From Pseudomonadota bacterium (GTDB lineage: Bacteria; Pseudomonadota; Alphaproteobacteria; Acetobacterales; Acetobacteraceae): a DNA stretch of 64,000 nt. Of the stretch, positions 20,980-29,971 are shown one piece after another (position 1 is the first letter of the stretch; the number at the start of each line of letters is the position of its first letter). The notes below the pieces were generated by a model that was not told where the DNA came from, made no database searches, and saw only the letters and a list, made by a program, of their open reading frames with translations. Location of the stretch: assembly GCA_021818425.1 (NCBI GenBank), contig JAKAEC010000003.1, positions 1 through 64,000 on the forward strand. The letters are read 5' to 3'. Position numbers and translations under genes: made by a program.

Positions 20980-23061
20980 TTACGCGCTCTTGGCCATGAT
21001 CTCGTCAGCCACATTGCGCGGTACCGGATCATAATGATGAAACTGCATGGTGAAGCTGGCCCGCCCCTTGGTCATCGAACGCAGGTTCGAGATATAGCCG
21101 AACATTTCCTTCAGCGGCACATGGGCGCGGACGATCACCGTAGAACCGGAGGCTTCCTGATTCTGGATCATGCCACGGCGGCGGTTGAGGTCGCCCACTA
21201 CGTCGCCCACATGGTCATTTGGAGTGGTGACTTCCACGTCCATGATCGGCTCCAAGATCACCGGCCCGGCCTTCTTCATGCCTTCACGAAAGCAAGCCTT
21301 CGCGGCAATTTCGAACGCCAACGCACTGGAGTCTACGTCGTGGTACTTGCCATCCACGAGCGCGAAGTTGAAGTCCACGGTAGGGAAGCCTGCCAACACA
21401 CCTGTATCAGCCTGATTGCGGATACCTTTTTCCACCGCCGGGATATATTCCTTCGGCACCGCGCCGCCGACAATGTTGTTCTCGAAGGTGATGCCCTCGT
21501 TACGCTCGCGCGGGGAAAACACGATCTTCACCTCAGCGTACTGCCCCGAACCGCCAGACTGTTTCTTGTGGGTGTACGTCTCGGTATGTTCCTTGGTGAT
21601 CGTCTCGCGGAAGGCCACCTGCGGCGCGCCGATATTTGCATCCACGCCATATTCACGCTTCAGACGGTCGACGATGATTTCCAGATGGAGCTCGCCCATG
21701 CCCGACAAGATAGTCTGGCCGGTTTCTTGGTCGGTCTTCAGGCGTAGCGACGGGTCTTCTGCCGCCAGCTTCTGCAGGCCGATGGTCATCTTCTCGATGC
21801 CTTCCTTGGTCTTCGGCTCGACGGAAATGTCAATCACCGGCACCGGGAACGCCATGCGCTCCAGCACCACCGGATCCTCAGATGCGGCCAACGTATCGCC
21901 CGTGCCGGTGTCCTTGAGACCTACGAAGGCCGCGATGTCACCAGCAGAAACCTCGGTAATTTCTTGGCGCTTGTCGGCATGCATCTTGTACATGCGCCCT
22001 ATACGCTCCTTATGGCCCTTCGTGGTGTTCAGCACGGAATCGCCGGATTTCAGTGTGCCTGCATAAACGCGCACAAAGGTCAGCGAACCGTATTTGTCGT
22101 TGATGATCTTAAAGGCCAAGCCCGCGAATGGGGCGTCCGGGTTGGCCTTGATGCGCCGCGCGTTGGGATCTTCCTCCTCGCCTTCCTCTGGGGCGACCTT
22201 GATGCCCAGAACGTCGATCGGGCTCGGCAGGTAATCCAACACGCCATCCAGCAGCGGTTGCACACCTTTGTTCTTGAAGGCAGTACCGCACATCACGGGG
22301 CGGAAGGCACCGGAGATGGTACCTGTCTTAATGGCACGCTTCAGGGTATCGACGGAAACGTCGCCCTTCTCAAAATATTCTTCCATACCGGCGTCGTCGA
22401 CAGCTAGCGCGGTATCCAGCAAAACTTGACGGGCCTCCTTCGCCTTCTCCAGCATGTCTGCAGGAATTTCCTCGTCATGGAACTTTGCCCCAAGCTCACC
22501 GCCTTCCCAGATGATTGCCTTCATCTCGACTAGGTCAACCACACCGAGGAAGTTTTCCTCGATGCCAATGGGCAGCTGCAGTGGCAACGCAACGATGTCC
22601 AGCTTCTCCTTCAACGTGTCGAAGGCGCGGTAAAAATCGGCGCCCGTGCGGTCTAGCTTATTGATGAAGATTAGGCGCGGCACGTTGTAACGGTCGGCTA
22701 GACGCCAGTTGGTTTCGGATTGCGGCTGCACACCGGCCACGCCTTCAATGATAAAGATCGCGCCGTCGAGCACGCGGAGCGAACGGTTCACTTCGATATT
22801 GAAGTCGATATGGCCAGGCGTATCGATAATGTTAATCGCGTGACCTTTCCACTCGCAGGTCACGGCCGCTGAGGTGATCGTGATGCCACGCTCTCGCTCT
22901 TGGGCCATGTAGTCGGTGGTGGTGTTGCCGTCATGCACTTCACCAATCTTATGGGATACGCCAGTGTAGTAGAGGATACGCTCCGTGGTGGTGGTCTTGC
23001 CCGCGTCAATATGCGCGGTGATCCCGATATTCCGGATCTTGTTAAGGTCGGTTTCAGCCAT
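20980..23061 (-). CDS. fusA: Elongation factor G
   Basis: Translocation GTPase of 693 residues. G1 '[13 protein letters not shown]', G2/switch region '[12 protein letters not shown]', G3 'DTPGHIDF' and G4 '[10 protein letters not shown]' are all intact, and domains II-V follow at normal length. The track begins at 23163; I choose ATG 23061, placed 5 nt after GGAGG, over the adjacent ATG at 23064. It is a stand-alone gene here: rpsL, rpsG and tuf, its usual neighbours in the str operon, are absent on either side. It could be the only EF-G gene or a second copy. Confidence 0.97.
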   Translation of the reverse strand: MAETDLNKIRNIGITAHIDAGKTTTTERILYYTGVSHKIGEVHDGNTTTDYMAQERERGITITSAAVTCEWKGHAINIIDTPGHIDFNIEVNRSLRVLDGAIFIIEGVAGVQPQSETNWRLADRYNVPRLIFINKLDRTGADFYRAFDTLKEKLDIVALPLQLPIGIEENFLGVVDLVEMKAIIWEGGELGAKFHDEEIPADMLEKAKEARQVLLDTALAVDDAGMEEYFEKGDVSVDTLKRAIKTGTISGAFRPVMCGTAFKNKGVQPLLDGVLDYLPSPIDVLGIKVAPEEGEEEDPNARRIKANPDAPFAGLAFKIINDKYGSLTFVRVYAGTLKSGDSVLNTTKGHKERIGRMYKMHADKRQEITEVSAGDIAAFVGLKDTGTGDTLAASEDPVVLERMAFPVPVIDISVEPKTKEGIEKMTIGLQKLAAEDPSLRLKTDQETGQTILSGMGELHLEIIVDRLKREYGVDANIGAPQVAFRETITKEHTETYTHKKQSGGSGQYAEVKIVFSPRERNEGITFENNIVGGAVPKEYIPAVEKGIRNQADTGVLAGFPTVDFNFALVDGKYHDVDSSALAFEIAAKACFREGMKKAGPVILEPIMDVEVTTPNDHVGDVVGDLNRRRGMIQNQEASGSTVIVRAHVPLKEMFGYISNLRSMTKGRASFTMQFHHYDPVPRNVADEIMAKSA

Positions 23062-23064
23062 CAT

Positions 23065-23723
23065 TGCCTCCACGGGCGGGAAAAAGGTCAAACAGGTACG
23101 GCGCCGCCTGTGAGGGGCCGCGCTATTCGCCGGGCTTTTGAGGCAGAGCGCAGCATTTGGCAACCCCGAAATTGCCAGATTGGCTGCTAACTCCGATCCA
23201 TTCCGGGCTTTTCAAGCGCTTGCCCGACTTCGGCGCACGTATGGCCAAGGCATCGAAAGAGCAACGACAGGATTTGCTGGAGATCACTTCCGGCTTGCGT
23301 CGTCGCACCTAGAAAAACCATCGAACACCTGGGCCCCGTACCCTATGAATCGCCTCAAATTGCTCCGAGCCTCCGGGCGCGCCCTCTCTCTTGATCCGCT
23401 ACGGCATCAGTTTACTAGCCGAGATCGGGTTGACTTCCACACGTCAGCTGTACCGCAGTTCGAGCCGTCCGCAACTTATTGACAAGACAGCTAATTACTC
23501 AACCCCGCCGGGACACAGCTTTCAGTACGGGCAGTGCCAACAGATCATAGCTCCCAATATGCAACTGACGTCCCATTTATACAGGAGCTTGGCGCCAGGG
23601 GAACCCAGACCGAGGGTTTAGGAAAGACCGGCGGTATTGGTCATTTTACCAACACCGTATAGCCTGGTGAACCTCATAGGCGGGTAAATGTAGAGCCGAC
23701 TAGCTGGGACCTTAAGCATCGCC
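23065..23723. other. Intergenic stretch upstream of fusA, no supported gene
   Basis: About 660 bp that should hold the fusA promoter. A plus-strand frame stays open from roughly 23155 to a TAG near 23312 and ends 'KEQRQDLLEITSGLRRRT'; it looks protein-like but I do not recognise it. An ATG at about 23241 would give a peptide of only 23 residues. There is no trace of rpsG. Confidence 0.45.
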
Positions 23724-24473
23724 CTACTCCGCCGGTTCCCCTTGTACCGGATCCACACCCTGGGCAGCGATGAGAGCGGTTGCCTGTCTGGCTGCCTCCT
23801 CCATAGCGGGCAAGTCGGTGCCCTTGGCGACCAGGGCAACCCCCCACGCGCCATTACGCTTGAACGGGTAGCTGCCAAGATCAAGTTGAGGAAATCGCGC
23901 CTGAATGGCGCAAAGCCCTTCGGCAATCGCCCCTTCCATAACGCCCATTCCGTGTACAGCTCGCATTTCAATCCGCTCACCGCGCGGTAGCCTGGGTTCC
24001 AGCGCCAACATCATTGCCTGCATAATGCGAGGCACTCCAGCCATCACATGCACATTGCTTATGGAAAAACCTGGGGCGATGCTCGCCTCGTTCTTGATCG
24101 GCACAGCGCCGCGCGGCATGGTCGCCATGCGCTGGCGTGCGGCGTTGTAGCGCTTGCCCATTACTGCCTTCATGGCAAGGTCGGTTTCCTCGTGTATCTC
24201 CCAGGGCACGCCAAAGGCAGCGGCAACACATTCGCTGGTAATGTCGTCATGGGTAGGGCCGATGCCGCCGGTGGTGAATAACATATCGTAGGCCGCCCGC
24301 AACTCGTTCACCGCACTGACAATTCGGCACGGCACATCAGGCACCACTCGCACCTCTTGCAGTTTAATCCCTAACCCGGCGAGACGCTGGGCAATGAACT
24401 GCACGTTCACATCCTGGGTCCGTCCGGAGAGAATTTCGTTACCGATGATGAGGATGGCGGCGCTCGGGTTCAC
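23724..24473 (-). CDS. Molybdopterin-binding (CinA N-terminal/MoaB-like) domain protein
   Basis: About 249 residues. The N-terminal MPT-binding fold is clear: 'ILIIGNEILSGRTQDVN' and 'MLFTTGGIGPTHDDIT'. This is the COG1058 arrangement, which in other bacteria is an ADP-ribose/NMN-recycling-related or molybdopterin-like domain; the deamidase domain of full CinA is missing, so it should not be called CinA. The start overlaps the stop of the GNAT-NUDIX gene by four bases (ATGA), so the two are co-translated. Context with a NUDIX protein is compatible with nucleotide clean-up, but that is inference. Confidence 0.85.
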   Translation of the reverse strand: MNPSAAILIIGNEILSGRTQDVNVQFIAQRLAGLGIKLQEVRVVPDVPCRIVSAVNELRAAYDMLFTTGGIGPTHDDITSECVAAAFGVPWEIHEETDLAMKAVMGKRYNAARQRMATMPRGAVPIKNEASIAPGFSISNVHVMAGVPRIMQAMMLALEPRLPRGERIEMRAVHGMGVMEGAIAEGLCAIQARFPQLDLGSYPFKRNGAWGVALVAKGTDLPAMEEAARQATALIAAQGVDPVQGEPAE

Positions 24474-25480
24474 AGAAAGTCTCTCAGCATAGGAATAAGC
24501 GGCCGATCAGCAGCGGGCATAGGGTATTCGGCCAGATTCCCCGGCGCCACCCAGGCGAGCTTCTGCCCCTCGCGCGGGCGGGGCTCTCCCTTCCAACGCC
24601 GGCAGAGAAACACAGGCATCAGCAGGTGAAAACTTTCATAGGCATGAGAGGCGAAAACAAATGGCGCAAAATCGTTGGGGTCGGTTTCCAACTCCAACTC
24701 CTCGCGCAGTTCCCGTGCGAGGGCTGCCTCGGGCGTCTCACCGGGTTCCAACTTGCCACCTGGAAATTCCCATAGGCCCGCCATCTTCTTGCCTTCGGGC
24801 CGACGGGCGAGCAGTACCCTGCCCTGCTCATCAATCAGTGCCGCCGCTACGACGAGCAGCGTCGCCGTTTTTTGCGTCAATAGCGGTTCGGCGGCGTTTT
24901 CTGGCGTTTCCCGCTCGATGGTGAAATGCTTCACCGGCAGTTTTTCGCCAGGGCGGCACGAGAATACGCGGTGCCCTTTGCCAGTCTGCTTGAAGCCCAA
25001 ACGCCGCAGCACCGCCAGCGAACCGTCGTTATCTGCTGCCACCACGGCGGTGAGTTGAGTTATGGGCAGGCTGGCAAAAGCCCAATCGATAATACGGCGC
25101 ACGGCTTCCAGCGCAAAGCCTTGTCGCCAATGCGGGCGGCCGACCCAGTAGCCTAGCTCGGCGGATTTACGGTCTTTGGAGAGTTTAAGCCCAACACAAC
25201 CGACCAACGCCCCTGTCAGCGTTTCAACAATGGCAAATTGCTCGGCGCGGCCTGCCTCGCGGGCCGAAGCGGCAGCCGCAATCCAAGCCTGGGCCTGCGA
25301 TTCGGGGTAGGGAAACGGCGCATCTGGCACTCGGCGGCAAATGTCCCAGTCGTTGATTAGCCGGTGAAACACGGGCACATCACTCTCCTGCAAGGGACGC
25401 AAGATGAGGCGCGACGTGCGCAGCATCGGGCCAGGCGGAAGTGCGACCCTAGGCATCAGCGAATCGAAGAGGTCAGGCAT
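24470..25480 (-). CDS. Fused GNAT acetyltransferase and NUDIX (MutT-like) hydrolase
   Basis: About 336 residues with two domains. Residues ~15-185 form a RimJ/RimL-type GNAT domain ('TSRLILRPLQESDVPVFHRL', 'ELGYWVGRPHWRQGFALEAVRR', 'NDGSLAVLRRLGFKQTG'). Residues ~205-335 form a MutT-like NUDIX domain with the box 'GGKLEPGETPEAALARELREEL'. The catalytic REx(x)EE core is intact, and only the usual Gly near the end of the box is replaced by Glu. MutT-type enzymes hydrolyse oxidised nucleotides such as 8-oxo-dGTP. I start at ATG 25480 (MPDLFDSLMP) because the longer track ORF runs into the divergent proA promoter. It overlaps the CinA-type gene by 4 bp. Confidence 0.87.
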   Translation of the reverse strand: MPDLFDSLMPRVALPPGPMLRTSRLILRPLQESDVPVFHRLINDWDICRRVPDAPFPYPESQAQAWIAAAASAREAGRAEQFAIVETLTGALVGCVGLKLSKDRKSAELGYWVGRPHWRQGFALEAVRRIIDWAFASLPITQLTAVVAADNDGSLAVLRRLGFKQTGKGHRVFSCRPGEKLPVKHFTIERETPENAAEPLLTQKTATLLVVAAALIDEQGRVLLARRPEGKKMAGLWEFPGGKLEPGETPEAALARELREELELETDPNDFAPFVFASHAYESFHLLMPVFLCRRWKGEPRPREGQKLAWVAPGNLAEYPMPAADRPLIPMLRDFL

Positions 25481-25531
25481 GCTGGCCGTACTGTAACCTG
25501 CTGTTGATCTTCCCGCCAGGACTAGGCAAGC

Positions 25532-26803
25532 ATGCGGCGCATGATCGCCGAACTCGACAATTTTGCCGCCACTATGGGGACGATGGGTCGACAAGCCCGT
25601 ACCGCTGCGACCGCCTTGGCAAAACTGCCGGGTACAGCGCGCGATGAAGCGCTGCGAAAAGCCGCCATGGCCATGCGCCTAGCCGCCCCGGACATCCTTG
25701 CCGCAAACGCGCGGGACATGACGAAATTCAAAGGCAGCCCAGCCTTTGGCGATCGGCTGTTGCTGAACGAATCGCGGCTTGAGGCCATGGCGAGGGGGCT
25801 GGACGAGGTGGCGGATCTGCCCGACCCGCTGTCCCGCACGCTGGCAGAATGGACGCGCCCGAACGGCTTGCGTATCGCTCGCATAGCCCAGCCCATTGGC
25901 GTGTTGGGAATGATCTATGAAAGCCGCCCGAACGTGGGTGCCGATGCCGCGGCGATCGCCATCAAATCCGGTAATGCCATTATCCTGCGGGGCGGCTCGG
26001 AAAGCTTCCATTCTGCCCAGGCCATCCAGAACGCGATGACCGCCGGGCTGAAAGCCGCTGGTCTGCCTGAAAACGCGGTGCAGATACCTCCCAGTACGGA
26101 CCGCGGCTTCGTGGCCGCCATGCTGGCTGCGGTCGGGCATATTGACCTCATCATCCCCCGCGGCGGAAAAGCCTTGGTGGAACGCGTGCAGCTTGAGGCA
26201 CGCGTTCCCGTTCTCTCCCATGCCCAAGGGTTGAATCACACATACATCCACGAAGCCGCCGCCCCTGAAATGGCACGGCGCATCCTGGCCAATGCCAAGA
26301 TGCGCCGCCCCGGCGTGTGCGGCGCCACCGAAACACTACTGATCGACGCGGCCATCGCTCCGTCTCTCCTGCCGGTGCTGGTGAAAGACCTCTCCGCCCT
26401 AAACTGCTCCTTCAAGGCCGATGAGCGCGCACGCGCCATCTGCCCCGAACTTCCCGCCGCCAGAGCAGAGGACTTCGACACGGAATGGCTGGATGCAGTG
26501 CTCAACATCGCCGTGGTGGACGGTCCGAATGCGGCCCTGACGCATGTCATGATGCACGGCAGTGAACATACAGAAGCCATAATCACCCAGGATGAACAGG
26601 TTGCAGAAGCCTATCTGGCACGCAGTACGGCGGCAGTGACGCTGTGGAATGCCTCCACACAGTTCTGTGATGGTGGGGAGTTCGGGTTTGGAGCCGAAAT
26701 TGGCATCGCCACCGGGCATATTCATGCGCGCGGGCCCATCGGTCCCGAACAACTCACCACTTTTCGCTACGTGGTGCGCGGCACCGGCCAGGTGCGCCCC
26801 TGA
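25532..26803 (+). CDS. proA: Gamma-glutamyl phosphate reductase
   Basis: NADPH-dependent second step of proline synthesis, 423 residues. The aldehyde-dehydrogenase fold is evident, with the catalytic cysteine in 'RRPGVCGATETLL' and the C-terminal 'TQFCDGGEFGFGAEIGIATG'. ATGs at 25532 and 25541 are both possible starts. It is divergent from the GNAT-NUDIX gene by about 50 bp. proB is not adjacent. It begins the plus-strand run proA-nadD-rsfS-rlmH, and its TGA overlaps the presumed nadD start. Confidence 0.97.
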   Translation: MRRMIAELDNFAATMGTMGRQARTAATALAKLPGTARDEALRKAAMAMRLAAPDILAANARDMTKFKGSPAFGDRLLLNESRLEAMARGLDEVADLPDPLSRTLAEWTRPNGLRIARIAQPIGVLGMIYESRPNVGADAAAIAIKSGNAIILRGGSESFHSAQAIQNAMTAGLKAAGLPENAVQIPPSTDRGFVAAMLAAVGHIDLIIPRGGKALVERVQLEARVPVLSHAQGLNHTYIHEAAAPEMARRILANAKMRRPGVCGATETLLIDAAIAPSLLPVLVKDLSALNCSFKADERARAICPELPAARAEDFDTEWLDAVLNIAVVDGPNAALTHVMMHGSEHTEAIITQDEQVAEAYLARSTAAVTLWNASTQFCDGGEFGFGAEIGIATGHIHARGPIGPEQLTTFRYVVRGTGQVRP

Positions 26804-27411
26804 AACCACCTCGTTTCGGCCACCGGTTTCGTCTGAAAATCGGACTGCTCGGCGGCTCGTTCAATCCAGCGCACGGGGGGCATTTGCATGTCGCGCGGCA
26901 GGCCATCCGGCATCTGGGATTGGACCAGCTCTGGCTCATGGTCTCGCCCGGCAACCCGCTGAAGCCTGCCGCCGGCATGGGCACGCTGGCTGAACGGCTG
27001 GCCAGCGCAGAGCATATTGCCGATGGCCGGCGGATCGTCGCCACCGATATCGAGGCGCGCCTGGGCACGTGCTTCACTCGCGACACCATGCGCGAACTCA
27101 AACGCCGGTTCCCCCGCGCTCATTTTGTCTGGCTGATGGGAGCGGACAACCTCATCCAGCTGCCGCGCTGGGAGCGCTGGCAGGAGATCATGCGCGACAT
27201 GCCGACGCTGGTGGTGCCGCGCCCCGGTGCCACACGCTCCTCCCTGGCGGGCCAAGCTGCAAAGCGCCACCAAAAAGTTCGCCTTCCGGCACGGGCTGGG
27301 TTATGTCTGCCCACGATGAAGGCGCCTGCCTGGATTCTCCTGCCCGTGCGGGAGAACCCGACTTCTGCTACAGAATTGCGCCGCCGGAATTTAGAAGGAA
27401 CAGAACCATAA
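26800..27411 (+). CDS. nadD: Nicotinate-nucleotide adenylyltransferase, apparent CTG start
   Basis: Adenylates nicotinate mononucleotide in NAD synthesis. The active-site motif 'GLLGGSFNPAHGGHLHVAR' is at the N-terminus, 'WLMGADNLIQLPRW' follows, and the C-terminal 'TSATELRRR' matches the ISSTxIR motif. The ORF track starts at a TTG (26884) that lies within the motif region and would remove GGSFNPAH. The frame is open from an in-frame TGA at 26668, yet contains no ATG, GTG or TTG before 26884. The best candidate is CTG at 26800, overlapping the proA stop as CTGA and giving about 203 residues with a family-like N-terminus ('LKPPRFGHRFRLKIGLL'). Either a rare start codon or a sequence change explains this. 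Confidence 0.88.
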   Translation: MKPPRFGHRFRLKIGLLGGSFNPAHGGHLHVARQAIRHLGLDQLWLMVSPGNPLKPAAGMGTLAERLASAEHIADGRRIVATDIEARLGTCFTRDTMRELKRRFPRAHFVWLMGADNLIQLPRWERWQEIMRDMPTLVVPRPGATRSSLAGQAAKRHQKVRLPARAGLCLPTMKAPAWILLPVRENPTSATELRRRNLEGTEP

Positions 27412-27929
27412 CGCGCACGCCCACACGTACCCCGGCCAGCCGGGGCGCCAAAACCACCCCCCCCCGCAAGCACGCGACCAAGCCGGCCGCCGAAGCGGTT
27501 GCCGCCATGCCAGGCACGCCGCGCAAAAAAGCCGCGATAGCGGGCCCAAAACGCAAGGTTGCTACACCTAAATCTCAGCCCGAATTCCTGGACCGGCTGC
27601 AGACCGTGATCGTCACCGCGCTTGAGAACGACAAAGCTGAAGATATCATAATACTCGACCTCGCTGGACGTGCCAGCTTCGCGGACCGAATGATTATCGC
27701 CACCGGCTTGGCTGACCGGCAGATCGCCGCGATGGCCACGCATTTGCACGAAAAACTGAATGAGGCAGGCTTCAAAAGACCGCTCACCGAGGGAGCCACA
27801 GGTACCGATTGGGTGCTGATCGATGCAGGCGATATTATCGTGCATCTATTCAAACCAGAGGCGCGCGCGCGTTACGGGCTTGAGAAGATGTGGAGTGCCG
27901 AGCTCGACGAGGCGGAAACTGAGGTTTGA
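27408..27929 (+). CDS. rsfS: Ribosome silencing factor RsfS, start codon uncertain (ATA or internal ATG)
   Basis: RsfS/Iojap binds ribosomal protein L14 (uL14) and blocks subunit joining during slow growth. The domain runs from 'EFLDRLQTVIVTALENDKAEDIIILDL' to 'YGLEKMWSAELDE', with the conserved 'FADRMIIATGLADRQIAAMA' and 'DWVLIDAGDIIVHLF'. It is preceded by a basic, proline-rich tail. The natural start position by spacing is 27408: AGAAGGA lies 8 nt upstream and the codon overlaps the nadD stop, but it reads ATA (ATAA instead of ATGA). The next in-frame ATG is 27507, without a good Shine-Dalgarno, and would give 140 residues; an ATG at 27303 lies inside nadD. The domain itself is intact with any of these. 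Confidence 0.85.
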   Translation: MTRTPTRTPASRGAKTTPPRKHATKPAAEAVAAMPGTPRKKAAIAGPKRKVATPKSQPEFLDRLQTVIVTALENDKAEDIIILDLAGRASFADRMIIATGLADRQIAAMATHLHEKLNEAGFKRPLTEGATGTDWVLIDAGDIIVHLFKPEARARYGLEKMWSAELDEAETEV

Positions 27930-28384
27930 GACTTCTGGCCATCGGCAAAGCACCCGGCAAAGCGCCGGAGATGGAGCTGTTTGCCCGCTATGCCCGCCGC
28001 ATCCGCCCCGCCCTCACCCTCGCGGAATTCGCGGATGGCCAGGGCAGCCCGGCAGAGATTAAGCGACGGGAAGGCGAAGCTATTCTGGCGGCGCTTAAAG
28101 CCGATGAATTCCTGATCGCACTAGACATGGAGGGTGCTGCGCCCGATTCGCTGGAGTTGGCACAGTTGCTGACCAAATGGCTAGCCCAAAGCAAGAAACT
28201 TGCCTTTGTGATTGGCGGCGCCGAAGGGCTGGACGCTCCGGTGCTGGCCCACTCCCGAGCGAAGCTTTCGCTTGGCGCACTCACATGGCCGCACATGTTG
28301 GTACGCCCGATGCTGGCCGAGCAGCTCTATCGAGCGCAAGCTATTCTGGCCGGGCACCCTTACCATCGGGCAGGGCGGCCATAA
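27926..28384 (+). CDS. rlmH: 23S rRNA (pseudouridine-1915-N3) methyltransferase RlmH
   Basis: SPOUT methyltransferase that modifies helix 69 of 23S rRNA on the assembled 70S ribosome. 152 residues, normal length. The SAM-binding knot is visible in 'LAFVIGGAEGLD' and 'LGALTWPHMLVRPMLAEQLYRA'. The start is TTG overlapping the rsfS stop as TTGA. rsfS-rlmH pairing is widespread in bacteria and fits a shared role in ribosome quality. Confidence 0.95.
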   Translation: MRLLAIGKAPGKAPEMELFARYARRIRPALTLAEFADGQGSPAEIKRREGEAILAALKADEFLIALDMEGAAPDSLELAQLLTKWLAQSKKLAFVIGGAEGLDAPVLAHSRAKLSLGALTWPHMLVRPMLAEQLYRAQAILAGHPYHRAGRP

Positions 28385-28456
28385 GCCGCTTGGCCATGGC
28401 CAAACCGGTCCTCTGCGCCTACATAGCTTGGCAGACACGCTGCTTGAAGGACCGCA

Positions 28457-29971
28457 ATGCCCCTGAAACCCGTCATGCTGATGATCCTCGACGGCTTTGG
28501 CTGGAACGAATCGAAAGACGATAACGCCATGGCGCTGGCCAAAAAGCCTAATTTCGACAGGCTTTGGAGTTCCTGCCCGCATGGGTTTCTCAACACCTCG
28601 GGCCAAGCCGTCGGGCTACCTGCAGGGCAGATGGGCAATTCCGAAGTCGGGCACCTGAATATCGGCGCAGGGCGGGTAGTCACGCAGGATTTACCGCGGA
28701 TCGAGGCTGCCATCGAGGATGGTTCGTTGGCCCGCAACGGCGCCATACGAGACTTCATTGCAGCGCTACAAAAATCCGGTGGCCACGCGCATCTGTTGGG
28801 GCTGATTTCTCCCGGCGGCGTGCATTCGCACCAAGACAGCGCAGTGGCGTTGGCAAAAATTCTACACGAAGCCGGCGTGCCCGTTGTTGCCCACGGCTGG
28901 ATGGACGGCCGCGACACACCACCCCAAGCCGGGCTAGGCTATATGAAAAAATATTTGGCCGATCTTGGGGGCCTTGCAAAGCTCGGCACGCTAGTGGGAC
29001 GCTATTACGCCATGGATCGTGACAATCGCTGGGAGCGAGTGCGACAGGCTTACGAACTGCTGGTGGACGCCAAAGGTAAATCATTCGCCACCGCCGAAGC
29101 CGCCATCCAGGCCAACTATGACCAGGGCGTCACCGACGAATTCATCAAGCCGGCGGTGATCGGGGATTATGCCGGCATCAAAGACGGTGATGGCGTGATT
29201 TGCGCGAATTTCCGGGCAGACCGGGTGCGCGAGATTCTCACAGCCTTGCTCGTTCCCGATTTCGACGGCTTCAAGGCTAGGCAGCCTAAACTCTCAGGCG
29301 CTGCGGGGATGACCGCCTATTCCGATGCGCTTGCCCCATTTATGCAAGCCTTGTTTCCCCAACAGCATATGAACGATCTGCTGGGCGAGGTGATCGCGCA
29401 AAAGGGGCTGCATCAACTGCGAATGGCGGAGACAGAGAAGTACCCGCATGTAACATATTTCTTTAATGGCGGAGAGGAAACACCCTTCGCCAACGAGGAG
29501 CGTATTATGGTGCCCTCGCCCAAGGTCGCTACCTACGACCTGAAGCCAGAAATGTCCGCTCCTGAACTGACCGAGAAGGCTGTGAAGGCGATCAGCACCG
29601 GCAAATACGACATGATTGTCTTAAATTTTGCTAATCCGGACATGGTTGGCCACTCCGGGTCCCTGCCCGCCGCCATCAAGGCGGTCGAAGCGGTCGATGC
29701 CGGTTTGGGCAAAATTTGGGAAGCGGTGCAAGGCCAGGGCGGCGCCATTCTCGTTACCGCCGACCACGGCAATTGCGAGATGATGAAAGACCCCAAAACC
29801 GGTGGCCCACACACTGCCCACACCACGAACAAGGTACCGGTGTTCATCGCCGGCGGACCGGAAGGCATCAAGCTGCATGACGGAGTGCTGGCGGATATCG
29901 CCCCCACCATCCTTAAGCTGATGGGCCTGGCCCAGCCCACGGCAATGACTGGCAAGCCGCTTTTCGATTGA
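28457..29971 (+). CDS. gpmI: 2,3-bisphosphoglycerate-independent phosphoglycerate mutase
   Basis: Interconverts 3- and 2-phosphoglycerate in glycolysis and gluconeogenesis using two metal ions. 504 residues. The metal-binding 'LMILDGFGWN', the phosphoserine region 'MGNSEVGHLNIGAGR', 'GWMDGRDTPP' and the C-terminal 'VTADHGNCEMM' are all present. It lies about 70 bp past rlmH. Its stop overlaps the start of the EnvC-like gene as TTGA. Confidence 0.97.
   Translation: MPLKPVMLMILDGFGWNESKDDNAMALAKKPNFDRLWSSCPHGFLNTSGQAVGLPAGQMGNSEVGHLNIGAGRVVTQDLPRIEAAIEDGSLARNGAIRDFIAALQKSGGHAHLLGLISPGGVHSHQDSAVALAKILHEAGVPVVAHGWMDGRDTPPQAGLGYMKKYLADLGGLAKLGTLVGRYYAMDRDNRWERVRQAYELLVDAKGKSFATAEAAIQANYDQGVTDEFIKPAVIGDYAGIKDGDGVICANFRADRVREILTALLVPDFDGFKARQPKLSGAAGMTAYSDALAPFMQALFPQQHMNDLLGEVIAQKGLHQLRMAETEKYPHVTYFFNGGEETPFANEERIMVPSPKVATYDLKPEMSAPELTEKAVKAISTGKYDMIVLNFANPDMVGHSGSLPAAIKAVEAVDAGLGKIWEAVQGQGGAILVTADHGNCEMMKDPKTGGPHTAHTTNKVPVFIAGGPEGIKLHDGVLADIAPTILKLMGLAQPTAMTGKPLFD

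Noticed and set aside
23138-23482. 114-aa plus-strand ORF upstream of fusA
   Set aside because: No family features; a different frame in the same place looks slightly more protein-like, so neither is supported.
27069-27506. N-terminal extension of the rsfS ORF to a GTG at 27069
   Set aside because: It lies inside nadD in a different frame and does not resemble RsfS; the family domain begins much later.
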